This document shows, one piece after another, positions 33,931 through 45,800 of a DNA stretch of 64,000 nucleotides. The notes beneath the pieces are model-generated. The model did not search any database. It saw only the letters and a list, made by a program, of their open reading frames with translations, and was not told the origin of the DNA. The DNA is taken from NCBI GenBank assembly GCA_020631735.1, contig CM036199.1, positions 15,096,834-15,160,833 of the forward strand, written 5' to 3'. The translations under genes were made by a program, and so were the position numbers. How positions within the stretch are numbered: position 1 is the first letter of the stretch; each line of letters opens with the position of its first letter. Origin of the DNA: Saccharum officinarum (taxonomy: Eukaryota; Streptophyta; Magnoliopsida; Poales; Poaceae).

Positions 33931-34917
33931 TCATTCCGTACTGACAAACGCCGCTATCCTGTCCAGCAGCTCCCTGCCCTTCTCTTGCGCGGGCTCCAGC
34001 AGGTAGAACACATGCCCGACTCCTTGGGACTCGAACAGCTCCACGTCCTTTCTGGCCCGCGCCGCCGCCTCCGCGTACAGCTTCCCGCGCCACCGAAGGA
34101 CGTCCCCCTCGGCCACGCACACCATCACCTTCTGGCAGGCCAGGTTCTCCAGCCCCGGCGCGCCGGGCGCCGTCGGGTTCATCCGGGGGTCGTCCACGCC
34201 GTCCACCGCGCCGGGGCACACGAACTCCCACAGGCCCTTCTGCTGCTGCTGCTGCTTCGACTTCGAGGCCGGGCTCCGCGGCTCCTCCCCGCCGATGGGG
34301 TCCTTGCCCCAGAACCAGGGGTGGATGAGCACGATGCCCTTCAGGCCCGCGCGCTTGACGTCCGGGTGCATGGCGAGGTGGTGGCAGATGTTGCCTCCCG
34401 CGCTGTCGCCGGCGAGGAACACGCGTGCGGGGTCGCCGTGCGCCGCGAGCCACGGGTCGGCGCCGGCCTCGGCCGCCGCGGACGACGACGACAGTGCCGA
34501 CTTGAGCGCCGCGAGGGAGTCCTCGTACGCGGCGGGGACCGGGTGCTCCGGCGCCAGGCGGTAGTCCACGGAGACGGCCACGGCCGGGCACGCGGCGGCG
34601 AGGTCGTTCAGGCAGCGGTGGTACGCCGCGGATCCGGCCGATCCGATCACGAAGCCGCCTCCGTGGAAGTAGACGACCACGGGGAGCTTCCTTTCGGCCG
34701 TGGCGGCCGGCGGGAGGTACAGGCGTACGAAGGAGTGCGGCGAGAGGGCCACGTCCTTGGACACGACGCCCGTGGCGGCGTCGCGGCCGGGCGGGACGCG
34801 CGGCATCGCGAGTGGCCGCTCGAGGCGGCCACTCTTGTACACCAGGAGTAGCGGGGCGAAGTCGTGCACGACCTCGTCGTCGTCCCCTGCAGCGGCCGTC
34901 GTGGTGCTCGACGACAT
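33931..34917 (-). CDS. Plant carboxylesterase (CXE family), tandem paralogue
   Basis: Intact intronless 328-residue protein. The catalytic features are HGGG at 85-88, Ser172 in GDSAGG, Asp272 in AEGD and His302 in GVGHVF. It is very similar along its length to the gene at 31334-32368 (shared VCPGAVDGVDDPRMNPTAPG and LIHPWFWGK). It differs by the N-terminus, an Ala/Ser-rich insertion near 142-153, a Gln run at 222-226 in the variable loop, and loss of about 14 residues before the last helix. Same strand and 1.56 kb spacing show a tandem duplication. It is expected to be a soluble esterase; divergence in the cap-loop segment may alter substrate choice. Confidence 0.9.
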   Translation of the reverse strand: MSSSTTTAAAGDDDEVVHDFAPLLLVYKSGRLERPLAMPRVPPGRDAATGVVSKDVALSPHSFVRLYLPPAATAERKLPVVVYFHGGGFVIGSAGSAAYHRCLNDLAAACPAVAVSVDYRLAPEHPVPAAYEDSLAALKSALSSSSAAAEAGADPWLAAHGDPARVFLAGDSAGGNICHHLAMHPDVKRAGLKGIVLIHPWFWGKDPIGGEEPRSPASKSKQQQQQKGLWEFVCPGAVDGVDDPRMNPTAPGAPGLENLACQKVMVCVAEGDVLRWRGKLYAEAAARARKDVELFESQGVGHVFYLLEPAQEKGRELLDRIAAFVSTE

Positions 34918-35305
34918 AGTGCGTTACCGGGCTGTGTGCGTCCGGAGCGCGGCTCTGGCGGCGCGATCGAGAGCATGCGTCGTCTGTTCCGCCATTTGTA
35001 GACGACTCGCTGGCGTGGACTAGGAGGAAATATGCGCGAGTTGCGTGACGGCACGCGTGGCTCCGTGCAGTTGTGTGAGTGAGGCTGTGAGGTGTTGGCA
35101 CGCAAGTGGGTGAGTCACACGAATGCTGTCACTTTGCCAGGGCCGGTAGAGCATGCGTTTTTGTGTTCTTCGCTGGTTTCCTTGTGCGCCGCGCGGGTTG
35201 GATCGGAGATGCGGCAGATGCCCTCCACGGCTCCAACATGCCCTACCGGATACCATACTACTTGCCTTGCTCCATTGAAGGTTTTACGGGAATTTGAGGC
35301 GACAG
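34918..35305. other. Promoter region of the upstream carboxylesterase and intergenic DNA
   Basis: GC-rich just upstream of the start codon, with no clear TATA box. No other gene is seen. Confidence 0.45.
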
Positions 35306-35307
35306 TA

Positions 35308-35566
35308 CTCCCTCCATTCCAAATTACAAGACATTCTAAGAATTTTGGAGAGTCAAAACATCTTAAGTTTGACTAAAATTATAGAGAAAATTACAAAAAT
35401 TTATAACATCAAATAAGTATACTATGAAAATATAATTAATGAAGAATCTAATGATAATTAATTGGTGTCATAAATATTATTATCTTATCATATAAATTTG
35501 GTCAAACTTGAGATGCTTTGACTCTCCAAGATTCTTGGAATGCCTTGTAATTTGGGATGGAGGGAG
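35308..35566. mobile_element. Stowaway-like MITE with long inverted repeats (259 bp)
   Basis: About 50 bp at each end are inverted repeats of one another (CTCCCTCCATTCCAAATTAC versus the complement of GTAATTTGGGATGGAGGGAG, and onward). TA duplications lie at 35306-35307 and 35567-35568. It is well preserved, so relatively young. Confidence 0.85.
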
Positions 35567-35580
35567 TACATTAATTACTC

Positions 35581-35820
35581 AAAATTTGAGGCCTTGTACT
35601 TCTCAAAATTTAAGCTTGTCTGCCCCAATTTGAGTACTTTTCAAAATTTAAGCCTGCCTGCCCCAATTTATGCCTTGTAGTACTACATAAAACCAGATGC
35701 CTCAATTTGAGTACTTTTCAAATTTTAAGCCTGTCTGCCCCAATTTAAGCCTTGTACTACATAAAACCAGATGCCTCAATTTGAGTACTTTTGAAAATTT
35801 ATTAAGCCTGTCTGTCCCGC
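35581..35820. repeat. Short tandem-repeat cluster, about 75-bp unit
   Basis: The phrase TTTGAGTACTTTTCAAA...TTTAAGCCTGTCTGCCCCAATTT recurs three times, separated by GCCTTGTACTACATAAAACCAGATGCCTCAA in two of the intervals. It is non-coding, abuts the Stowaway element and has no known role. Confidence 0.7.
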
Positions 35821-36300
35821 TACTATTGCAAGCCAGAATTGAGGCCCATGGACTAGGATAGAAAAAGAATTCCTTTATGCTTTGTATATAATGTTCGAGG
35901 AATTGTTTGACCCGCGTCATTGAGAAATGCTGTAAGCGATACCGGTAGCACGTCACGTCAGAATCTCTCTCAGATGCCCTTGCGAGGTTTCAAAAAAAAT
36001 CTCTCTCTCAGATCTCAATAGTCATATAATCTTGTGATAGTTGACGTTCGTCTAGAACTGAGAAATTCAATCGAGTTGGGTGTCCTTTTAGGGACGCATT
36101 ACCGCATTGGTTTCAATTTAGACACGGTGAAACGATCTCGATTTTTCTCGAAGGAGAAATCCACAGATACGATTTATAATGCAGTAGATCATGAGAGCAA
36201 TCCATCACATTATCAATTATCAGCCGATATCATAGTCATACATCGCCGAGTTACAAGATACAAGACTTTACAACACTGGTTAACACACCTATTACATCGA
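35821..36300. other. Left flank of the Helitron, unassigned
   Basis: 36030-36300 has an open + frame of 91 codons without a known domain. It would join sequence at 40501 if the Helitron were absent, so it may be part of an older disrupted element. Confidence 0.4.
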
Positions 36301-36329
36301 CTAGTATAGTATCCGTGCTAACGCTACGG
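36301..36329 (-). other. Helitron 3' terminus with hairpin
   Basis: The minus strand reads CCGTAGCGTTAGCACGG, 9-10 further bases, then ACTAG at the end and T outside. The stem has one bulged A. A second similar motif (CCGTGCTAACGCTA on +) is repeated about 64 bp inside, near 36376-36390. Confidence 0.85.
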
Positions 36330-38161
36330 ACTATATTAAGTCAAAAGTTAATTCTAGAACAATATTGGTCTCGCGCCGTGCTAACGCTAGTAGTGTGCCA
36401 TGCTAATGTTGAAACTTTGTTTTGGCCTAATCATAGCATCTCTAGTCAATGCCATGGCTAACAGAAGTGTGGCATTAGGCCCAAAATTGCATTTCATTGC
36501 AGTTTTTTTTGTCTGTAGCATATCATTACAGTTCATAAACTAAAAGACATTGAATAAGTTAACAGCAGTTATTATAACCCCTCAGGGACCCGATTTAAAT
36601 CACACCACAGCTGAATTAAACAACTACATATGGGGCTCCATCCCAGATCAGACCAGAGGTTATGGTCGAAGGATAGACGCTGTTTCCAGACCTTTGTAGC
36701 AGAAAGAAGCAGCTGTTGTTTCCATTGTCAAACGCCACTTCCTATCGGTAGGTCTTGAGATCCTCATTGGGACTACAACTACGTCTATATAATCAGATTA
36801 ACCTAACATGAGTACATGACCAAAACAGGAAATGTATAATACATATAGTCACATAAACCACAGCAAGCCAGACAATTTTCGGCATAAGTAATCTGACGGT
36901 AATTGTAGATTGGCATACCACAGATCACATGACAGTGTAAGTTTGTAAAGATATACCTACCTAGAGCAAACAATTTTAAAGACCAAAAGATACCAAAAAA
37001 TGAAAATAAAAGGCAAAATCAAGAGCACTTGCATTATCATCAGAAAAGAATTGCCTTCTCACTTACAGAGCTACCAGCACTGTGTCGGAAGGTGTCCTAA
37101 GATTGTTTCGAGGTTTCATCATCTGATACAAAGAAAAAGACAGAGATACAGTTCAACAACGTCAAACACCAAGAGATACAGTTAAGGATGTTAAGGATTC
37201 AGATGCAGAGATGTCTGTGCATCACTCACTCGGCAGAAGCCGGCCTTGTATCAAGTGTTGGATTATGCATCAGGATACAATTTTTTTAAAAATAAAAAAC
37301 AGCAATAAGCTCAAGTATTGTTGTAACACGCCTGTTGTGAGGTAGGGGGCTGTGGCGAGGGCAGGGGGCGGTGGCTATGGAGGAGTTGTTCATGCTAAGC
37401 TGGTGGAGATTCTCAAGCAAGCTAGCAACATTTTACATTGGCACATGATAGTTCCACCAGAGGAAGCTGTATATCATCACATCGTTAGCTGAACAAGGTC
37501 AAGTTATGTTGCAACATTTTACATTGGCACATAAAAAACAAAGAGACAGATAAAAATAATCAAGGAATATTCTTACTTCATGCTGTTCAGAATGTAGAGG
37601 GTGCACAGAATCATATGTAATCTTCTCATGCAACTTAATATAATCCTAGATACCCAGAAGCCCTTTCTGCATGGAAAGAACAAAGATCGATTAGTACATG
37701 CCTACATGTTCCTGCAATATAACCATTTTTTTGGCATTCAGAATGCAGAGATAAAAGAATGCAATATAAAAGAATATATTAATCTAAAATTTTATTCAAA
37801 AAGTCCTGAAAACATACATTTTCTTGCAGGTTCTTCTAATACCAACTTCTTATTCTAAAATTCTCCCAAATTTATGATGCATTAAATGACTAATCGGTAA
37901 TACTGAAAACCATGTGGCAAAAAAATAAGACATACTATTTGTACGACGGTAGCCTAACCCTCTGTCCAAGCAGTTGTACTTACCGGCAGAGGTGCATGAA
38001 AGAACTTTGGCAGTTAGATCTTGTACCAATGTCTTCCTAGGGAGCCTCCAAAATCATTAACAGTTACATTTCCATTGCTATCGCCTTTTTAGATAGAGCC
38101 ATGTGTGGAGCTAATAAAGTGCAAAGGAAATATAATCAGTTATTGGCACAAAAGTTATAAG

Positions 38162-38244
38162 CGTGCCTTCTCCAGCTCTTTTGTTTCCATCTTGCACCAA
38201 TTCTGGAAGCGGATAGCCACCAGCTAAACCATTAAGATCACATA
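38162..38244 (-). pseudogene. Possible third captured exon fragment in the Helitron
   Basis: The minus strand reads open as DLNGLAGGYPLPELVQDGNK and on for about 28 codons, with codon-like composition unlike the surrounding AT-rich DNA. The source gene is not recognised. A second open piece, PELANPAEAIGEFGKS, lies near 38600-38660. Confidence 0.3.
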
Positions 38245-38979
38245 ATACTGTATTCAGATCCAACTAACCCCTAAGCACAGTGCACTAACAACTTGATATG
38301 GATTGTTTAGATCGATACACCTGTTCATATATACATCAAGTTCAAGAGATCATGGCTAAACCAACACACATGTTCATAAATCAAAGCTGTCAAGTTCCAA
38401 CTATTAAGGATAAATAACAAACCTAAAAAATACCTGATTATATTGAAAACACCTGTTCATATATACATCAACTATATTAGTAGCTGTAATTAGTAACACA
38501 CCGATAGAAATTATGAGCATGACATATGACAAGACAAAATTACCAGCAATTTTGGTATTATTAAGCTCGGCGGAAGGTGCAGAGCGACATCCCTACATCA
38601 GGCAGTAGATTTACCAAACTCTCCAATGGCTTCTGCTGGATTCGCAAGTTCAGGTGCAGAAACAAAAACAAGTTAGTCAGGGCAAAAATATTAGAGAACA
38701 TGACAGGTTTATGCCTAAAGAATCCAATTGCAAGGTTTATGCTGAAGCATTTTTTTACAGTTGTTCAGCGTTCTCCTTTTCTTAAGCAAGCAGGTTTCAT
38801 AAGATAAAACAGGGTAAATTAAACTCAAAAGGGTTTTCCCTACTTTATTTCCCTAAAACATATAATTGTAAATTAATAGGCTACAAAAGGGTTTTCCCTA
38901 CTTTATTTCCCCAAAAAAATATAATTGTAAATTAATAGGCAACATTAGCCTGCAACTAACATAGAAGCAACCATACTTC

Positions 38980-39357
38980 CTTGTACATTGTTCTGAAGTA
39001 CTCCTGAAGATTGTCTGCAGCTTCTCCCACCAGTGCCTAAGATGAAAAGGAAGATTCAGAAAAATATTGCTTGAATCTCAAAGGTAGAACTGGAGTGCTA
39101 CAAAAGAGGTGCGCACATCATCATCAGTGAAGCCAGTCTGATCATATAAAGCTCTCTTGTCTGCATCTCCAAGAATGGATATAACCTTCTGCAGTTGCTG
39201 AAACTTCTCTTTGGCTTCCTAGCAGCATATAACATTATATTTGAGATACATTGCACTAAATGACTGTAGAAAAACACTCTGGGTGGAGGCGAAGAGCCAA
39301 TTTGTGATATGCCTTCTTTATTTCTTGTTGTGAAGCGGTCTTCTCAACTCCCAGGAC
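38980..39357 (-). pseudogene. Captured DnaJ gene fragment (DNAJC9 / plant dnaJ6-like)
   Basis: Three exon pieces stand in correct order. 39357 to about 39275 encodes VLGVEKTASQQEIKKAYHKLALRLHP, the J-domain helices I-II. 39218 to about 39111 encodes EAKEKFQQLQKVISILGDADKRALYDQTG, helices III-IV. 39037-38980 encodes ALVGEAADNLQEYFRTMYK. This is the start of the DNAJC9/dnaJ6-type co-chaperone. The essential His-Pro-Asp motif is lost: the first exon reads His-Pro-Glu and runs into a stop. The N-terminal codons and the whole C-terminal half are missing. It is therefore a non-functional copy inside the Helitron; the intact parent gene must be elsewhere. Confidence 0.8.
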
Positions 39358-39513
39358 CTTCAAATGATGAGAGAAAAATAAACAAGACATTAAATTACTA
39401 AATTGTGATCTGGAAAGAGAACCTAAAAGCGATTCGTGACAACACATTTAGAAGAGTTCAGACTTTTGTCTCATCTGCGGTTATTTACATGACTTGTTTG
39501 TGAATACACCTTA

Positions 39514-39846
39514 AATAAGGAACAAAAAAATTAGGTGGCCATTTTTGTGTGCAACCTGGCCGTTTACTTCCAACGTTGCAGAGTTCATCATCAGTGCAAT
39601 GATTGAGCGCCTATGTTCATCACCAGTTTTGCCGAGCTGCTCGGTGATCTTAGCCAGATCGGATCCGCCAACCACGCCTACAGTCACATGCTGCTCCCAA
39701 AATAAATAAAAAATAAAGCTGTAATTTCTCATCATATGACAAAAAATGCAGCAGGAGAAAGAGGGCGAGCGGGCTCAATTCTCACCTGGCGCAGCTGCTT
39801 CATCAACTGTGCACGTCTGGCGGCATTCCTCCCTGTGGCAGCCATC
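39514..39846 (-). pseudogene. Captured phosphomannomutase (PMM) gene fragment
   Basis: Exon-like 39846-39786 starts with ATG and ends LMKQLRQ at a GTGAG donor. The next block, 39690 to about 39514, starts after a CAG acceptor with HVTVGVVGGSDLAKITEQLG and contains VAHKNGHLI. Both segments match plant PMM, an HAD-family enzyme that converts mannose-6-phosphate to mannose-1-phosphate for ascorbate and glycan synthesis. The catalytic DVDGT motif upstream is absent; 13 unrelated residues (MAATGRNAARRAQ) stand in its place. A stretch between GKT and VAHKNG does not match and may be retained intron. This is a captured fragment in line with the DnaJ piece and could be transcribed as a chimera. Confidence 0.8.
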
Positions 39847-40500
39847 GTAACCCTAGCCCCTGGATCCCTGCGGACGCCATCGCAACCCTAGCCCTTGCGG
39901 AACTGGATCCGGTGGTGATGCCTGCGCATGTGACCCCTCACCGTCGGAGGCGCGCTAGGCTCCAGGGCGTGGCCGTCCTCCCCTGCGTTCAACGACGGCA
40001 CCAGGGCTGTGGGCGGAGGTGATCCTGCCGGCGCAGATACGGGAGGAGGCAACCGGGTCCTGATCGTGCGTTTCCTGTTGGATTCTTTTTTATTCGGTGA
40101 TGGCCGCCGCATGGCCTGGAGATGGGGGGCGAGCGGCACCGGCGGAGCGGCGGCGGTGAACCCTAGCCGCGGGGAGTCGGAAGGGGAGAGGATGATGCTT
40201 CATTCTTTTTTTGGGGAAAACGGGGAAAAAAGAGATCCGAGGAGTCGAACCGTGGTGGATACGCGCGGTACGCGTGACGATGCGGAGGACATGCGGGGTG
40301 AGAAGGCGAGGTGAGAAACCTAGCATCACACATCGAATCTTGGCCATCCATTTGGTTGAGGTATTTTATTAGCCTTTGATTTTAACATAGACAAATTTCT
40401 GTGTGTATTTTTCTGGGTGCATAATAGTTGAAGACTCTCAGTGGGGGACATTTTACTGGGTGAACCGAGCATAATTTTGATTGATCAATTATAGTAGAGA

Positions 40501-42822
40501 TTAATCTTGCAGAAACGCACACACATCTTCATCAGAGTCGTTATAGCGCATCGGCGGGTGAAGGCTCCTCCTTCACGGCATTCATCAGAGTTGGCGTTGA
40601 ATGTCAGCGGGCGTAGACTCCATCTTCTCAACCACACTTGAGCGTAGGCACAAGACCATCTACTCCTAATCCCAGTCCTCGTGGTCGTTGTAGATTCCGT
40701 CCAAACCTGTCCAAAATCCATTAGTACGATTTGTACTGGCCACTGTCTCCCACCCTATGCTTTTTGCGTATGCTTTGTGGTAAGTGGAATGCAAGGGTAT
40801 AAGAAAAGACTTATATATGGTTGTAGGTTTCCTATGCAAGTTCATCAAGATTTCTATAATAATAGTTCATCAAGTTTTAACCCATCTCATTCACACGTTC
40901 TCCCATCCCATCACACACATTTCACCACACTCTCACACTCTCTAGGCGGAAAGGACGACTCCCGCTCGTATCTTACCTCAACGACCAAAGCCGGATCCAA
41001 CACCAAAACCCAGGGAAAAGGTAGAAATAACTCCTCTCTCTAATCAAGTGAAGCGTAGGTCATAGGAATGTTCATATCTGCGGACGCGGCTATACGTATA
41101 GATCGATCAACTCTGCAGAGCGTGTACACCTGGAAATCCACAAGATTGCCATCATTGGTGGTGCCCCACCTAGGCTGATGTCGACTGCCTCCTAACCGGT
41201 ACGGTACCACCCTACCACTCAGCCCTGGGCCACCTCGGAGTCTACCAAAACGCTGAGACTGTGAGACGTAGTACCGGCCCCCCAAGGTCACTACGCTGTC
41301 TTAGGAGGGTGTGGGCCCCCATGCCCGTACCTCCCTACACTATCACCTTCCAACCTAGTAGTAGTGGCACCGCCCTAGTCAGTCGGGTAATCGTCTCTCG
41401 TCCATCGGGAGCGAGTGGTGTGCACGAAGAGTCCCATGGTTCCGGTTCTCAAGACATACCAGTCCTTAGGGGACCGGACAGGATATCTTCTCAAGGGGAT
41501 AACCAACACCCCGTGCCTCGATGGCACCTCCACCGGGGATAACGAACACCTCGTCTGCTCTCACATGCACCCGCCACAGGTACCTCTCACGAGGGATGCC
41601 CAGGTCGCACCCCTCCGGCATGACTTGCCCCAAAGACTCGTCGTAGGATCCTGTCTGATCGACTCAACCCTCACCACACACCCAAGACGCACGCCAAGAT
41701 CTCCCCAAGTTCATTATCTAGTTTTACCAAGTTATCGGCACCACGTGCCTTATCTACTCATGTTATTCCTTCACCAAGCATCACATCACAGATATAATGC
41801 GTAGTGAAAGTAAAGCAATAAGTAGAATGCGAGCGTCTAGCCTAACAGCGGGTGTGCAGGGGAATAGGTTGCGACAAGGTAATGGCTCACAAGCAATCTA
41901 CCATGCAACCTATCACAGTTCATTTGCATAATAGTAAAACACTGGCATCTACATTGTAGCATGCCTAATAGGATTCTACGAGGTTGGGTGGGACGTGGCA
42001 CCTGTTAAATGTCATATCCGAGATCCTCGGTGCACTTGTAGTCGCACTCCTCCATGGTCCTTCCTCCGTCCGCATGTCCTTCCTCCAACGGTCCTGATCC
42101 GATCATCGCTATCCTTGACGCAACTACCCCGATACAGCGACAAGCAAAAGAGCAATCAGACCACTAGACCTAGAAAGATTGCGAAAAGAGAGACAACACG
42201 ATATAGAAAGAACAACTACACCGAAGAACACAAAAGGAAGAGCGACTTAGCCCTCTCGGCGGATGTCCAATCCCTGGGCCAAAGAACAGGAGTGGGGATT
42301 TGCTGAGCACAAGCTTAAGCCTCAGCCTAGCCGGTACTTCTCGGGTCGATCGAGTTGACCTGTACGGCTTAAATAGAAATGGCATAGGCCTTAGCTCATC
42401 CTAAGCAAACACCACAGCTTGCGCCTTTCGATTCGAGCGTCATGGAGACTGACGAGAATAGGAAAGACTATAAGCAAAAGAAGTTTCGTTCTCTTCTCAA
42501 TCCGTGCATCGTTATAATTGACGAGAACCAAGAGAGGGTGGAATGGGGAGTGAAGAGAAGAGAGAGGTGGTCTACTTCTTCCAATACACACGCCATGGTA
42601 AGAGACGCGGCATCGAAGGAAACGACACACGGAAGGACACAAGTGTGCCTGAAAGACTAGTAGAGTACCACGACCTAGGTGCACTAAATGCACTAGACAT
42701 CTCTCAGGTTCTTAGCGGTGCGGTTGTCACCGCAAGAACCGAAGAAATGTTGCGGTCGAAGACAGTACAAGCATACAAGGGCTTAGGCACGACAAAACCA
42801 AAAGACGGGAAGAGACACCAGA
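40501..42822. other. Unassigned, probably an older retroelement disrupted by the Helitron and by the Gypsy element
   Basis: 2.3 kb with mid GC and no long frame with a domain. A TTAAATAG TATA-like word lies near 42368 on +. The sequence continues at 35940-36300 across the Helitron and, by position, at 58985-59340 across the Gypsy insertion. I recognise no LTR boundary or coding domain. Confidence 0.4.
42818..42822. repeat. Target-site duplication of Gypsy element A (left)
   Basis: CCAGA, against CCGGA at 58985-58989. The single difference is a CpG transition, so the pair is a plausible decayed 5-bp duplication. Confidence 0.65.
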
Positions 42823-45800
42823 TGTAACAGAACCGACCAAATTATAAGAGCACAAGTACAAAAACAAGCACCGAAGCGCTCAAATTTTCGAACTTGAGCC
42901 CATATAATCCTGGTAGTCAATCGAAACCACGAAGGATTTCAAACCAACTTGCTTACAACCAAGATCGCATCATTCAACATACCACATCATACATTACATT
43001 TCACAAGTAGTTCCAAAATAAGTTTACACACACGGAGTCGTAAATATTACAAACCAAGTTTATAAAGTAGCGAAAGCATACCCACACACCAGTTGTTTAA
43101 CTACTGCCAGTCTTGTTGATCAACAACCCGCAAAAGCATCAGGAAAGTACATAAAAGATGATCACACCCTAGTGATCTAGTCTTCATCACCCGCAGGGTG
43201 GAGACAAGTTTTGCAGAAGCCTTGGTAAAGCATATCATCTGCAACAAGAGGGAAATAAACCCTGAGTACTGGAATGTACTCAGCTAGACTTACCCGTCAA
43301 AAAACAGAAATAAGATGACACCAAGGATTATGCAAGGCTTTCACAAGAGGCTAGCTGACATCACATTTTGCATAAAGGCATAAGTAATTGAAACTCTTAT
43401 AACTTGTACTAGCAGTTCTTTTTAGCATTTACCTGTCATCTATCTTAGCACCTGTACTAAACATGCACTTGATTATAATCAAACAATTATCATCATTTTA
43501 TCCAGAGCAGGTATAACTTATGGCAACAGTGTATCATTCACTTAACCATCTGTTCATTTAATGAGATCTACGTTGCCGCTGCTCAAGTCAAGTGCTCACT
43601 AACCGAGAGCGATGGCGATTCGAATCGAATTCCTATCTAGCTGGAGGGGTATTTCTAACACTCATAGAGTCATGCCTGGCGAGGGCTGCTCAGGTCATCT
43701 TTTGTACAGTTCAGGAATCACGGGTCCGAATAATGTCGCGTCCCTAAGGACGACACTCTGCCAGGTGATAGGGACTCTAACCCCCCCTTGGTCTCACGCC
43801 AATGTCCCCAAGCACATCCTTTCTCTCCTCCAAGATGCAATCTACCATTCGATTCCTGGCCTGAACCATACTACTTGACTTCGTGGTCGGAACGACTTAT
43901 CCGGCCAACTAAGTGTTAGACTACGTTAAACATGACTCAAGGACGTACAGCGAAGCGGTCCTTAAACGACTCAGACGGGCATAGCTCCACACCCAAGACG
44001 TGAAGTGTCTTGCGGCTGTACTATCGAACTCCCGCCCGGTCTCAATTTCATTTTAAGGCATGGTTCCATCCACGATAGCCATAAATCCACTCGTGACTCC
44101 TTCCTACATCTCGCGGATGACCGAAAATCACCCGACTTCTACCGAACTAAGCAGGGCTAAGCATTGACACGTGCCTAAACCTAATATAGGATTAAGTACG
44201 ATATCTGGACAAGGACAGGTATAATGCAACAAGTGTTTTCATATAACTCCTACAACTTTATGCAGTAAACAATTAAAAGTACTCAAGATTACTTTATAAA
44301 ACATTAGGTTCATCATGCACCGGGGCTTGCCTTTTAGAAAGGTCGAGGGCCGGTGGTCAGGGCACTCGGGCAAGCCTTCAGCGGCGTCTCCTCCGCCGAC
44401 TGGTTCCGCTGGCTCCTCTGGCTGGTCCTGGACTTCCTTCGGTATCGCTGGCTCGAACTCGAGGAGTGTTACCCCCTCCGGAACACCTATTGCATGAGTG
44501 CACAATAAATATCATGGATGCATAATGGGTGCAACATGCTCGGAATAAAATGCATTTCAGCAATAAAAGTACTCTATTCAAGTCACTTCACCATTACGTG
44601 CAAATCTCTTCTCCGGTGGAGAAGTACTTACCTAATCTACTCAACCTAAGGTATAGTTGTTCATCTTCGGTTAAGGCCCTAACACCTAACAAACACAAGA
44701 GTGACATTATTTAGGTCACCACATCCAACCCAAAATATCACAGTAAGACATTCTGGACAGCAGCTACTTGTTTCTAACATAATTGAAGATTCCTAACTCC
44801 AAAAGTTATGGTCTAAGACAATCTGGAAAGCTTAAGAAATGCACTACAAATCATTTCATACCTCAACCTTAAATTCCTAAGTTTTCCATGTCGAATTTCC
44901 CAAGTTCTAGAATCTATCCTCTCTAAACAGAGAGTAGCCAATTCTGGACTGTCACTTTAAACAGCAATAACTCCCAAATTGTTAAGCCAAATGCTCCCAA
45001 ATTTTGACACAAGCTAGTTTATCAAGTTTGCTACAACTTTTGTATTCACAAGTTTCCCAGCAAACATCTTTATCAAAGGTCAAACTCAAAAATACTACCA
45101 GCTGTCCTGAGAACCTGGAATTACAAGGATTAAATATTTATTCATGTGGCAAACTTTCTCTAAGACCAATCTATTGTTACCAAAAGTTCACACTGGTCAC
45201 AAAAACACCAGAAAGTAAGGTGTGCCTACCTAGAATAATTATTTATACTTATTTCTTAATTTACTTAATTAATTAAGTGGAATTTTAAACATATATGTAA
45301 ACTATTCCTAAAATTCTACAAAAATTACAGGAGACTCCCTGTCCCAAAAAGAGACTACTGTAAAAATTTGAACTAAATTTATTCAGAGGAACTCCCTACA
45401 CAAAATTCACAAGCCCAAAAGGCTAATTTTTGTATAATTAACAAATCATATCGAAAAGTATCAAACAACAGATTTCATATTTTTCTTAGACACTTTATGG
45501 TACCAAGACATTCTCCAAAAATTTATAAGAACATTGCACATGTAGAAAAATTACTAAAATTCATTCAAGTATTCCCTAAAATGACAAGATAGCATTATAA
45601 CTTGAAAAGTACTTAAGCACTACGGCCTAAATTTTTACCAAAGCTAGAGCAAGTATAAATTAGCCTACCCACCAAATTTCATAATTTTTGGAACACTTAA
45701 AATCAAGATATGATTTAAACAAGTTTGCATGTAATTTAAAACACATTTCAAAGACCTATTTAAATCTCCTAGAAACTAAACATCACATATCCAATTTATA

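Larger units (their letters stand above)
36301..40500 (-). mobile_element. Non-autonomous Helitron (4,200 bp) carrying gene fragments
   Basis: Read on the minus strand it begins TCTCTACTATAAT at 40500 and ends ...CTAG at 36301. Twelve to thirteen bases before the end is a hairpin made by CCGT-GC / GC-ACGG around GTTA (36313-36329). The flanking bases are A on the 5' side and T on the 3' side, the A/T insertion site of Helitrons, with no target duplication. These are the terminal features of maize/sorghum-type Helitrons. No Rep/helicase is encoded, so it is non-autonomous. It carries exon pieces of at least two unrelated host genes, phosphomannomutase and a DnaJ protein, in the same orientation as the element, as is typical for gene-capturing grass Helitrons. 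Confidence 0.88.

Noticed and set aside
33914..35101. Long minus frame (395 codons) and + frame (33904-34851) over the second carboxylesterase
   Set aside because: Both are out of frame with the CXE protein and show Arg/Pro/His-rich composition typical of GC-driven shadow frames.
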